Made by a program: the position numbers and the translations under genes. From Neomoorella sulfitireducens (lineage in GTDB: Bacteria; Bacillota; DSM-521; Neomoorellales; Neomoorellaceae), in contig NZ_JANRHG010000006.1 of the NCBI RefSeq assembly GCF_024733845.1, forward strand, positions 62,001 to 126,000: a stretch of 64,000 nucleotides of DNA, written 5' to 3'. Each line of letters begins with the position of its first letter. Within the stretch, counting starts at the first letter, position 1. Shown here piece by piece: positions 37,288 through 44,532 of the stretch. The notes under the pieces were generated by a model. It saw only the letters and a list, made by a program, of their open reading frames with translations, was not told the origin of the DNA and did not search any database.

Positions 37288-38055
37288 TTGGTCTTAACAG
37301 CAGGAGTGGATATCGGTTCCCTTACGACCAAAGCGGTTGTAGTCCGGGACGGCCACCTGGTAGGTGCCGCCGTCCTGAAAAGCGGTGTCGACAGTGCAGG
37401 GATTGCCAGGAAGGCTTTACAGGAGGCCCTGGGACAGGCCGGGTTTAAAGAAGATTCCCTGGACGGCATTGTTGCCACGGGCTACGGCCGTATCCGCATT
37501 CCCTTTGCCCGGCGCAGGGTTACCGAAATAACCTGCCACGCCAGGGGAATCTATCACCTCTGGCCGGATATACGCACGGTCATCGATATCGGCGGCCAGG
37601 ATAGCAAGGTTATCCTCCTGGATGACGACGGCAAAGTGCGGGACTTTGTCATGAACGAGAAATGCGCTGCCGGCACCGGTCGTTTCCTGGAAGTCATGGC
37701 CAATGCCCTGGAGGTCCCGGTAAAGGATATGGGCACCCTATCCCAGCAGGCAAGCCAGGGTGCCAGCATCAGCAGCATGTGTACCGTCTTTGCTGAATCC
37801 GAAGTTGTTTCCCTGGTAGCCGAAGGCCGCCCGGTAGCAGAAATTATCAAGGGCCTGCATAATGCCATCGCCCAGCGGGTTGTGGCCATGGCCCAGCGGG
37901 CAGGCTGGGAAGAGCCGGTTGCCATGACAGGGGGTGTGGCGAAAAACTTGGGGGTTGTCCAAAGCCTGGAAGAATACCTCGGCACAAGTATCCGCATACC
38001 CCCGGACCCGCAAATAATCGGCGCCCTGGGGGCGGCCCTCCTGGCGGCCGGGTAA
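37288..38055 (+). CDS. Acyl-CoA dehydratase activase / ATP-dependent reductase component (BadF/BcrA family)
   Basis: A 255-residue ASKHA-fold ATPase, HgdC-like. The phosphate-1 loop is GVDIGSLTTKAVVV, with VIDIGGQDSKVI and GGVAKNLGVVQSLEEYLG as further ATP motifs. The [4Fe-4S] cluster bridging the homodimer uses NEKCAAGTGRFLEVMA and SSMCTVFAESEVVSL. It hydrolyses ATP to push a low-potential electron into its partner, here the two upstream proteins. It starts with TTG after AGGAGGTTATCCAC, 12 bases from the previous stop. Confidence 0.92.
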   Translation: MVLTAGVDIGSLTTKAVVVRDGHLVGAAVLKSGVDSAGIARKALQEALGQAGFKEDSLDGIVATGYGRIRIPFARRRVTEITCHARGIYHLWPDIRTVIDIGGQDSKVILLDDDGKVRDFVMNEKCAAGTGRFLEVMANALEVPVKDMGTLSQQASQGASISSMCTVFAESEVVSLVAEGRPVAEIIKGLHNAIAQRVVAMAQRAGWEEPVAMTGGVAKNLGVVQSLEEYLGTSIRIPPDPQIIGALGAALLAAG

Positions 38056-38133
38056 GAAAAATCCTCCCGGTATCACCTCGCCAACAACGAGCCCTGTACC
38101 GACTATGAATCGCCCCCGGCCAGCCCCCCCTGT

Positions 38134-39246
38134 TTAACCGTTATAGAACTCCCAGTTGGCCCGCGCAAAAAGTTCCAGAACTTCTTCGAAATCCAAATGA
38201 TGCCCGTCTTTCAGGGAAGCGACCGTTACGGCCGCTTCCCGGGGATCGTGGCCCTCCACCGGGGCGTCGGAGCCGGCCAGCAAGCGGATACCTTTATCCT
38301 TCATGAGCCCCCAGGCATAGGCCGTCTTCATCCGCTCAGGTCCCAGCCTGTGTACGGCCCAGGATATTTCCCGGGAAAAGATGGGCTGAATACAGACGGG
38401 GATCTCGAGTTCTGCCAGGGAATCCAGCTGCTCCTCCCTGGCGTACTGGACGTGTTCCAGGCGGTCCAGGGGGTGGCGGCTCTGCCGTACAACCCGCAGG
38501 AATTGGTCAACGGCCCGGTCGCCGATGGCATGGGCGGCTATGGGTTTACCTTTCCGGTGTACCTTGTCTACCAGGGAAAGGAAGTCCTCATCAGTGTAAT
38601 TCAGTATGCCATAGTTACCGGGAGCATCGGCATATTCCTTTGTGAGGGCCGCGGTGCGGGCTCCAAGGCCCCCATCCAGGAAGAATTTGAACCCCAGGGC
38701 TTCGTCCAGCAGATCAAAATCTACCGTATAGAAATCTACTTCGACTCCCTGGTCCAAACCCTCGAAAAAGGGGCGCTTATGGCGGTCCATCCCCATATCG
38801 ATGGCCTTAACTATCCCCAGTTGCTTTAATTCCTTTAAGCCCCGGGACAGGACTTCTCCTGGTTCCAGGTTGAGGCTGGTTATCAAGGTATTCAGGAGTT
38901 TAAATACTTTATCCTCATAGAATAGGCCGTCTTCCGCAAAAAGTCCCAATCTTTCCATGGCGGCCGCGTTAGCTGCAGCCAGGTGCAGACAGGTCCGTAC
39001 TATAACTACCGGCGTTGAACCAAAGGCGTGGTCCAGGAAAGCCCGGCCAGGAATAATTTTTTCTACCAACCTTTCCTGGTTAAAGCGCACCCCCACAGCC
39101 CATCCCTCAACCAAATGGGACTTCAGGGTTTCCACCAGTTCTTCAAGGTTTAAGCATTTTTCCAGGCTGGTAAAGCCATTGAAGATGGCAAATTCCCATA
39201 CGTGGATGTGGGCGTCAAGATATCCCTTATGGCTATCCTGTGACAT
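38134..39246 (-). CDS. Amidohydrolase-superfamily protein (YtcJ-like, short)
   Basis: A 370-residue metal-dependent hydrolase barrel. The first metal pair is DAHIHVWEF (residues 11-19). FKFFLDGGLGARTAALT, AAHAIGDRAVDQFLR, RLEHVQYA and LAGSDAPVEGHDPREA follow, as in the Amidohydro_3 (YtcJ) group. It is about 150 residues shorter than typical YtcJ and lacks the flanking beta-sandwich parts. Substrate is unknown. It stands between bofC and the dehydratase-like operon, on the opposite strand to that operon. Confidence 0.82.
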   Translation of the reverse strand: MSQDSHKGYLDAHIHVWEFAIFNGFTSLEKCLNLEELVETLKSHLVEGWAVGVRFNQERLVEKIIPGRAFLDHAFGSTPVVIVRTCLHLAAANAAAMERLGLFAEDGLFYEDKVFKLLNTLITSLNLEPGEVLSRGLKELKQLGIVKAIDMGMDRHKRPFFEGLDQGVEVDFYTVDFDLLDEALGFKFFLDGGLGARTAALTKEYADAPGNYGILNYTDEDFLSLVDKVHRKGKPIAAHAIGDRAVDQFLRVVRQSRHPLDRLEHVQYAREEQLDSLAELEIPVCIQPIFSREISWAVHRLGPERMKTAYAWGLMKDKGIRLLAGSDAPVEGHDPREAAVTVASLKDGHHLDFEEVLELFARANWEFYNG

Positions 39247-39354
39247 ATTTATCCCTCCACCCTAAGCTTAAACCCGCAGGTGTGCTTTTACAAGGGGGGG
39301 TTAAGAAATATGTTCCAGGTGGAGGTATGAAAGGCAAGGGGCGGGCGCAGGTCC

Positions 39355-39912
39355 TCAGGGACGAAATTCGTCCAGGCTATCCAGCGCCTTCAGGACTTCC
39401 TGTTCGGAGTTGAATTCTGCCTGGCCGTTTTCTATCTTTTCCCGCCAGGCGGGCGGTAGGGAGGCAACTCTCAGGTCCGTTACCCGCATCAGTGGCCCCA
39501 GGCTGCCGGACGGGCCCTGGTAAATGGCCACCAGCCCATCCTTGACGGCCAGGTGACGTTTAGGAGCGTCGGCAGGGCACAAACTGTCTACCTCCTGGGT
39601 GATGACCAGGCGCCCTCCTTCCCCTATAATGCGCCAGCCCGCTGACGGCGGGAAAAGGATGCTCATCTCTTCTTTACCGGCCCAATTCCACTTTACTCCT
39701 TCCGGCAAAGACATGGGTTCCCGGTGGCCGCAGTAGCGGTAATACCTTTCCAGGAGGGGTTTCTCCAGTACCCGCGGCTCCAGAAGGCCCGGCACCCTTA
39801 AGATAACCGGTTGTTGCCCGGCGCTTACCCTGGCCTGCTGGTAAGCAACCATCCCTCCAAGGATAAAAATCATAAGACCAACAATAATAAAGCGCCGGCA
39901 AGCTTCGCTCAA
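39355..39912 (-). CDS. bofC: BofC C-terminal-domain protein (sporulation checkpoint-like)
   Basis: A 185-residue protein with one N-terminal membrane anchor or signal (FIIVGLMIFILGGMVAYQQ). The C-terminal region HLAVKDGLVAIYQGPSGSLGPLMRVTDLRVASLPPAWREKIENG, then SEQEVLKALDSLDE, fits the BofC C-terminal domain. BofC restrains SpoIVB signalling to sigma-K in the forespore of Bacillus. TTG at 39912 with GGAAGGAGGTACCACC is the start. It follows yebC, as in other clostridia. Family assignment rests on the C-terminal pattern and position. Confidence 0.7.
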   Translation of the reverse strand: MSEACRRFIIVGLMIFILGGMVAYQQARVSAGQQPVILRVPGLLEPRVLEKPLLERYYRYCGHREPMSLPEGVKWNWAGKEEMSILFPPSAGWRIIGEGGRLVITQEVDSLCPADAPKRHLAVKDGLVAIYQGPSGSLGPLMRVTDLRVASLPPAWREKIENGQAEFNSEQEVLKALDSLDEFRP

Positions 39913-39981
39913 GGTGGTACCTCCTTCCAACAAGGATTACCACCTTCTAGCTTTACCGGCGCAACTAAGTTTTATACCAGC

Positions 39982-40740
39982 CTATAACTCCACCTGCTCC
40001 AGAATTGCAGCAGGAATGTCGGCGTTGGTGTAAACAGCCTGGACGTCGTCATGATCCTCCAGGCGATCTACCAGGCGCATGACTTTAGCGGCTGTTTCGG
40101 GATCGTCTATCGTTACTGTAGTCTGGGGTACCATTGCTATTTCGGCATTGGTAATAGCCGCTCCGGCTTCCTGCAGGACTTTCTTTACCTTCTCCAGGTC
40201 TTCGGGAGCAGTTTTTATTTCTACGGTGTCCGGGTCACTATCGTCAACGTCTTCGGCCCCGGCCTCGATGGCCTGGAGAATTAATTCTTCCCTGGCTTCT
40301 CCCGCCGGGACGTCGACACTAATGACCCCTTTGGAATTAAACATCCAGGCTACACAGCCGCTTTCCCCCAAATTACCACCATTGCGGGAAAAGATATACC
40401 GGATTTCTGAAGCCGTACGATTACGGTTGTCCGTAGCAATATTGAGCATCATGGCTACACCCCCGGGGCCGTAGCCTTCGTAAATCATTTCCTCATAGGC
40501 CGCACCTTCAATCTCTCCGGTACCGCGCATTATAGCCCGCTGGATATTCTCATTGGGCATATTGACTTCCTTTGCCCGGGCAATGGCTGCCTTCAAGCGC
40601 GGGTTGCCTTCAGGGTCACCGCCTCCCTGCCGGGCGGCAATAATTATCTCCCGGCCTATCCTGGTAAAGAGGCGGCCGCGCTTTTCATCCATTTTAGCCT
40701 TCCTATGCTTTATATTGGCCCACTTTGAATGTCCGGACAA
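39982..40740 (-). CDS. yebC: YebC/PmpR family protein (TACO1-like)
   Basis: A 252-residue protein. The N-terminus MSGHSKWANIKHRKAKMDEKRGRLFTRI is the family signature. The middle carries GPGGVAMMLNIATDNRNRTASEIRYIFSRNGGNLGESGCVAWMF, and the acidic third domain follows. Members have been described as transcription regulators and, more recently, as ribosome-associated factors that ease translation of proline stretches. It is transcribed toward bofC. Length is normal. Confidence 0.95.
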   Translation of the reverse strand: MSGHSKWANIKHRKAKMDEKRGRLFTRIGREIIIAARQGGGDPEGNPRLKAAIARAKEVNMPNENIQRAIMRGTGEIEGAAYEEMIYEGYGPGGVAMMLNIATDNRNRTASEIRYIFSRNGGNLGESGCVAWMFNSKGVISVDVPAGEAREELILQAIEAGAEDVDDSDPDTVEIKTAPEDLEKVKKVLQEAGAAITNAEIAMVPQTTVTIDDPETAAKVMRLVDRLEDHDDVQAVYTNADIPAAILEQVEL

Positions 40741-40881
40741 TTCTTCAACCCCCCCTCACCTCTAATTGCCGTTAAAATTCTAGCATATAACACCGCCCTA
40801 AAGCAATATACCTCCTATTACCCATTACCAGATCGGGATACACCTGTAATATTTTACCTCACAAATGAATGTAGTTTTATG
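40741..40881. other. Intergenic stretch upstream of yebC and the riboswitch promoter
   Basis: This is the left part of a 477-base gap without a gene. It holds the divergent control region for yebC. No clear additional element can be supported here; the right part carries the promoter and riboswitch listed separately. Confidence 0.5.
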
Positions 40882-40910
40882 TTAACTTTTGCGGACTTTT
40901 ATGGTAAAAT
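40882..40910 (+). promoter_or_regulatory. Promoter driving the c-di-AMP riboswitch and CAP-domain gene
   Basis: TTAACT (40882-40887), 17-base spacer, TAAAAT (40905-40910). Transcription should begin near 40917, about 30 bases before the aptamer. Confidence 0.7.
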
Positions 40911-40944
40911 TTTAGTTAGTAACTTTTTATTTACACGTCTTGGC

Positions 40945-41155
40945 CACCAGAAACGCCGAATTTCCTTTTCGAAAGCGGGGGAACCAATTTTTCTGGGGTT
41001 AATCCCCGCACTCAGTAATTTTCTCGTCTTCCCTAAAATCCCATTATCCGGAAAGTTTGGATAAGGCAAAGGTAGCGACGGAAGAAAAACTGAGTGCGGG
41101 GTAGGGCTAACCTTCGGCCCGCACCCGGCAGCTAACCTCGCAGGCGTTGGAGGGA
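40945..41155 (+). promoter_or_regulatory. c-di-AMP (ydaO/yuaA-type) riboswitch
   Basis: Conserved blocks in order: AACGCCGAA (40952), CGAAAGCGGGGGAACCA, CTGGGGTTAATCCCCGC, GCGGGGTAGGGCTAACC, and CAGCTAACCTCGCAGGCG near 41129-41146. These match the ydaO consensus. P1 is AACGCC (40952-40957) with GGCGTT (41143-41148). A 13-bp stem, CCCCGCACTCAGT (41004-41016) with ACTGAGTGCGGGG (41089-41101), carries an unusually long insertion loop. A T-run at about 41162 suggests a terminator overlapping the 3' side. Confidence 0.88.
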
Positions 41156-41217
41156 GGTGGATTTTTTACTGGTTGGCCAGGCGTTAAAACAATGAGGTAA
41201 ATAAGGAGGAGATAATC

Positions 41218-41886
41218 TTGCGGTCCAAACTCAGAACTATGACCGCATTCCTTGCTGTAGCTTTTGTTGTCGCTACCCTGGCCGTTGTACCGGCTGCCCC
41301 TGTTAACGCTGCGACTTACTATGGTAACTATTATGCTTTTCATTTCGCACCGCAAAATTATTTTTACACAAAGTATTTCCGCCCGCAACCGGCACCTCAA
41401 CCTACTCCGACGCCTCAACCTGCTCCGACACCTCAACCGGCTCCGGACCCAGTCCCGACCCCGCAACCTGCACCCCGGCCGGACACGGGTAGCTACCAGC
41501 TAAACCAGTTTGAACAAAAAGTAGCCGACCTGGTCAATGCCGAGCGGGCCAAAGCCGGATTGAAACCGTTAACTGTAGATTTGCAACTGGCAAAAGTGGC
41601 GCGTCTCAAGGCTGAAGATATGCGGGATAATAATTACTTCAGCCACGAATCGCCCACCTACGGTTCTTTCTTTACCATGTTACAGAAATTCAATATTGCT
41701 TATCGCACCGCCGGTGAAAACATTGCCGCCGGTTATAAAACACCTGAAGCTGTAGTTGCTGCCTGGATGGGAAGCCCTGGCCATCGCAATAACATTTTAA
41801 ACCCCAATTTTACGGCCATTGGCGTCGGCCATACCCAGGGTGGTAGCTACGGTAACTACTGGGTGCAGTTATTCATCGGCAAGTAA
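41218..41886 (+). CDS. Secreted CAP/SCP-domain protein with Pro-rich linker
   Basis: A 222-residue exported protein with a TTG start after AAGGAGGAGATAATC. A signal peptide covers residues 1-32 (MTAFLAVAFVVATLAVVPAAPVNA). A proline/glutamine linker follows (about 58-92). The CAP domain covers residues 98-222: NAERAKAGLKPLTVD, NNYFSHESPTYGS, AGENIAAGYKTPEAVVAAWMGSPGHRNNILNPNFTAIGVG, ending in NYWVQLFIG. It resembles spore-coat/wall-associated YkwD-type proteins. The c-di-AMP riboswitch upstream ties it to wall or osmotic homeostasis. Confidence 0.92.
   Translation: MRSKLRTMTAFLAVAFVVATLAVVPAAPVNAATYYGNYYAFHFAPQNYFYTKYFRPQPAPQPTPTPQPAPTPQPAPDPVPTPQPAPRPDTGSYQLNQFEQKVADLVNAERAKAGLKPLTVDLQLAKVARLKAEDMRDNNYFSHESPTYGSFFTMLQKFNIAYRTAGENIAAGYKTPEAVVAAWMGSPGHRNNILNPNFTAIGVGHTQGGSYGNYWVQLFIGK
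41384..41480 (+). repeat. Pro-Gln repeat DNA inside the CAP-domain gene
   Basis: Imperfect tandem units of about 12-24 bases built on CCTCAACC(T/G)(A/G)CTCCGAC encode a (PQPxPTP)n linker of about 30 residues. Such repeats change length easily by slippage, and the length of the linker may vary between strains. Confidence 0.75.
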
Positions 41887-41908
41887 AAGAGACGTATCCT
41901 GTAGGCAA

Positions 41909-41948
41909 GCCCCTTTTAGCCCGGCAGGCGGGTCAAAAGGGGCTTTTT
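41909..41948 (+). terminator. Terminator after the CAP-domain gene
   Basis: GCCCCTTTT / AAAAGGGGC (41909-41943) with an inner GCCCG / CGGGT pairing, followed by TTTTT. It probably also serves cysK on the other strand. Confidence 0.88.
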
Positions 41949-41960
41949 CCTGTCCCGTAA

Positions 41961-42881
41961 TTATCCTATTTTAAAAAGCTCGGTGCTCAGGTAGCGCTCA
42001 CCGGTATCCGGAGCAATTGCCAGGACCTTTTTACCGTCCCCCAGGCGCCTGGCTACCTGAAGAGCGGCGTAAACGGCTGCCCCCGAAGAGATACCCACCA
42101 GCAGGCCTTCCATCTGGGCCAGGCGCCGGGCGGTCGCGATGGCGTCCTCATTGGATACGGTTATAACTTCGTCGATTACCTCGCGGCGCAGGACCTGCGG
42201 GATAAAGCCGGCCCCGATGCCCTGGATCTTGTGCGGTCCCGGCCGGCCCCCGGAAAGGACCGGAGAAGCCGCCGGTTCCACGGCAATTATTTTTATTCCC
42301 GGGATTTCCTGCTTTAAAACCTCGCCCACTCCGGTAATTGTACCGCCGGTACCTACCCCGGCAACAAAGGCATCCAAGTCTTTTCCCATTTGCTCTAATA
42401 TTTCCCTGGCGGTAGTGCGGCGATGCACCTCAGGGTTAGCCGGATTTTCAAATTGCTGGGGCATGAAATAATCGGGGTTTTCCCGGACTAACTCCAGGGC
42501 TCTGTCTACGGCCCCCTTCATACCCATCTGCCCCGGAGTCAGGATAAATTCAGCACCGTAGGCCGCCAGGAGTTTGCGGCGTTCAATGCTCATGGTTTCC
42601 GGCATGACAAGAATTAAGCGGTAGCCACGGACTGCGGCGATCATGGCCAGGCCGATACCGGTATTGCCGCTGGTGGGCTCAACGATGGTGGCTCCCGGTT
42701 TAAGCTTACCTGCTGCTTCCGCAGCTTCAATCATGCTGAGGGCGATCCGATCTTTAACGCTTGCCCCGGGATTAAAATATTCCAGCTTTACATATACTGC
42801 CGCCCCGTTTTCCACCAGGCGATGTAAGCCAACCACCGGCGTCCGGCCGATTAACTGGGTTATGTCGGCGGCTACTTGCAT
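41961..42881 (-). CDS. cysK: Cysteine synthase A (O-acetylserine sulfhydrylase)
   Basis: A 306-residue PLP enzyme that makes cysteine from O-acetylserine and sulfide. The PLP lysine is in [18 protein letters not shown] (Lys near residue 43). The substrate loop is [12 protein letters not shown], and the phosphate-binding [13 protein letters not shown] is present. The SGAAVYAAL stretch is near the end. Cysteine made here feeds the NifS desulfurase elsewhere in the window. It has its own promoter region and stands alone. Confidence 0.95.
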   Translation of the reverse strand: MQVAADITQLIGRTPVVGLHRLVENGAAVYVKLEYFNPGASVKDRIALSMIEAAEAAGKLKPGATIVEPTSGNTGIGLAMIAAVRGYRLILVMPETMSIERRKLLAAYGAEFILTPGQMGMKGAVDRALELVRENPDYFMPQQFENPANPEVHRRTTAREILEQMGKDLDAFVAGVGTGGTITGVGEVLKQEIPGIKIIAVEPAASPVLSGGRPGPHKIQGIGAGFIPQVLRREVIDEVITVSNEDAIATARRLAQMEGLLVGISSGAAVYAALQVARRLGDGKKVLAIAPDTGERYLSTELFKIG

Positions 42882-42952
42882 ATTATTTGCCCCCTTAATG
42901 TATAGTTTTCTTATCGGAATTAATTATATTTTAGCTTCCGGTACAGGATGTG

Positions 42953-42992
42953 TCAAGTAAAAAGCCACTACCCCTTCTTTAAGGTAGTGGCT
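42953..42992 (-). terminator. Terminator after cooT
   Basis: AGCCACTACC / GGTAGTGGCT (42963-42972 and 42983-42992) with a 10-base loop, followed on the minus strand by TTTTT. It ends the DUF3842-cooT transcript. Confidence 0.88.
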
Positions 42993-43023
42993 CAACCGTA
43001 TGCATCCGTATTATTTACGGGTT

Positions 43024-43215
43024 TTAAATGGCTTCAAGGAAAATTTTATGATCGACCAGGGCCATTTCTTTAATACGGGCACGCACAATTTTCCTTTTGC
43101 CAAAGATGTCTTCCATAAGGATACCATCTTCCCCGGGGACGATCCGGTCGACATTTTCAAAAACCAGTTCTTCTTCGCCGCCTTCTTTTAAAAGATAAGC
43201 ATTAGCTTCACACAT
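43024..43215 (-). CDS. cooT: CooT family nickel-binding protein
   Basis: A 63-residue small beta protein. MCEANAYLL at the start, with Cys2, and the acidic LVFENVDRIVPGEDGILMEDIFGKRKIV match the CooT family. In Rhodospirillum, CooT helps nickel insertion into CO dehydrogenase, with Cys2 as nickel ligand. A nickel role fits an acetogen that needs CODH/acetyl-CoA synthase, but no CODH gene is in the window. It overlaps the upstream DUF3842 gene by 8 bases. Confidence 0.82.
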   Translation of the reverse strand: MCEANAYLLKEGGEEELVFENVDRIVPGEDGILMEDIFGKRKIVRARIKEMALVDHKIFLEAI

Positions 43216-43639
43216 TTTTCCGGTTCCCTCCTTCGTAAAAGATTTTAAGGCGCCTTACCAGGGCGTCAATGAGGTGGGGCAAGGGTTCAGGGACAACACC
43301 AACTATTTCAACGCCGGCCTTGTTTATAGGCAGGAGAATTTTACGCGCCGGGCTGTCGGCAATAGCCGCAGCCATGGCCGGCGTCAGTTCTCCCAGCATG
43401 GCATTTGCCATCAGTATAGCTACTGAACCTGTAATGACGTCTACCCGGGGGGCGTTATAGATGATGGCCTTTTCCCCGGTAGCACCTTCATTGGCTCCGG
43501 CTTTAAGCATAGCTACCGTTGCAGCAGCGTTGGTTCCCAGGGCCAGGATTTCTACTTCTGGGGGTAATTCTGCCCGGAGTTTTACGGTAATATGCTTGCC
43601 GATGCCGCCTCCCTGCCCGTCTACTACAGCTACCCGCAG
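43208..43639 (-). CDS. DUF3842 family protein with probable CTG start
   Basis: A 143-residue protein if read from CTG 43639. The N-terminus then gives MRVAVVDGQGGGIGKHI, a glycine-rich Rossmann-like loop that a start at the internal ATG 43510 would remove. GAGGGGTG lies 7 bases upstream of the CTG, and an in-frame stop lies nearby, so there is no ATG, GTG or TTG alternative. The rest (AMLKAGANEGATGEKAI, VDVITGSVAILMANAMLGELTPAMAAAIADSPARKILLPIN) fits DUF3842. Function is unknown; it is coupled to cooT by overlap. Confidence 0.8.
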   Translation of the reverse strand: MRVAVVDGQGGGIGKHITVKLRAELPPEVEILALGTNAAATVAMLKAGANEGATGEKAIIYNAPRVDVITGSVAILMANAMLGELTPAMAAAIADSPARKILLPINKAGVEIVGVVPEPLPHLIDALVRRLKIFYEGGNRKNV

Positions 43640-43663
43640 GTGCGGACACCCCTCAATTAATTT

Positions 43664-43753
43664 TTAATGTAAAAAGGGGCCACAGGGAACCTTGTCGACT
43701 TCGATGTCGACTCCGACCTCCTCGTGGCCTTCCATCCAGCGCGGTCTCCACAC
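43664..43753 (-). CDS. Possible tiny ORF upstream of DUF3842
   Basis: An open frame of 23 to 29 codons (ATG at 43735 or GTG at 43753). It encodes an acidic peptide, HEEVGVDIEVDKVPCGPF, with a single cysteine. Codon use is plausible. The ribosome site is weak and the length is within chance. The DNA also contains GTCGAC twice, separated by 6 bases. It may instead be part of the untranslated region after yunB. Confidence 0.25.
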   Translation of the reverse strand: MWRPRWMEGHEEVGVDIEVDKVPCGPFLH

Positions 43754-43811
43754 CGCTTTATATTATTATTCGCTCTTAACGGCACGATTCCTGCCTGGTT
43801 GGACAAGAAAA

Positions 43812-44492
43812 TTACAATTGTGGCGTTCGCAAAATACCCTTTACCAAGTCAGACCCGAGAGAAATATAAGTCTGGGGAACGGGTCCGACAATAATGGCCT
43901 CAACCACCGGAATGGTTGAGGTAACTTTTACCTCTTCTCTAGTAAAGGGGGCAATGACCTGGATTACGCTCTCTACCTGGAGGAAAATGCGATGACGCGT
44001 CTGGTTAATGCCGGTGGCTTCAAAGGTATCCCCTACATTAACGTTAACGATACCCATAGGAATAAAACGCAGGGGCACCCGCGGGCCATAAGCTGCCAGG
44101 AGTTCCAAACCCAGCACCTGCCCCAGGGGTAAATAATAGGTTTTTCCTTTCAACTGGGCCAGGTATTCCTGGATAGCCAGCTGGGCCTGGGCCTGGAGGC
44201 GGCTGATGCTTAATGCGTCGGCCTGCATGAAAACTACCCGCCCATCGCTGCTGCCGGGTTGAATCAGGTTATTATAACTTACCTGGCCGGTTATTTTTTC
44301 CAGCACCGCCTGTTGGATGGCCTCGGTAGCCGCCCAGCGAGCCTGGGCATAAGCCAACGTTTCCATAGCGTGGTGCAGGCGCCATTCCAACAGGGAAACT
44401 ACCAGCAAACCGGCTACTAAGACGAGGGCCAGCATACTCTTTGGCTCTCGTCCCGGCCGCCGCCATCGCCGCCGCAAGGCAAACACCCCCAT
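43812..44492 (-). CDS. yunB: Sporulation protein YunB
   Basis: A 226-residue membrane-anchored protein. A basic start and one helix (about residues 20-36, MLALVLVAGLLVVSLLEW) precede the YunB domain. This includes ATEAIQQAVLEKI, SYNNLIQ, LGQVLGLELLAAYGPRVPLRFIPMGIVNVNVGDTFEATGINQTRHRIFL and IVGPVPQTYISL near the end. YunB is made under sigma-E control and needed for spore formation in Bacillus. It has an unusual hairpin over its start codon. It follows tyrS on the same strand. Confidence 0.9.
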   Translation of the reverse strand: MGVFALRRRWRRPGREPKSMLALVLVAGLLVVSLLEWRLHHAMETLAYAQARWAATEAIQQAVLEKITGQVSYNNLIQPGSSDGRVVFMQADALSISRLQAQAQLAIQEYLAQLKGKTYYLPLGQVLGLELLAAYGPRVPLRFIPMGIVNVNVGDTFEATGINQTRHRIFLQVESVIQVIAPFTREEVKVTSTIPVVEAIIVGPVPQTYISLGSDLVKGILRTPQL

Positions 44493-44517
44493 ATAGAAAT
44501 ATACTCCGGGGGTGTTT
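44481..44517 (-). promoter_or_regulatory. Hairpin enclosing the yunB start region
   Basis: Perfect 10-bp inverted repeat AAACACCCCC / GGGGGTGTTT with a 17-base loop. On the minus strand the loop holds the GGAG ribosome site and most of the ATG, and the 3' arm covers the first codons. There is no T-run after it, so it does not look like a tyrS terminator. Confidence 0.55.
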
Positions 44518-44532
44518 AAAATGTGAAAAAAT

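Noticed and set aside
44481-44517. Hairpin between tyrS and yunB as a tyrS terminator
   Set aside because: There is no T-run on the minus strand and the hairpin includes the yunB start codon.
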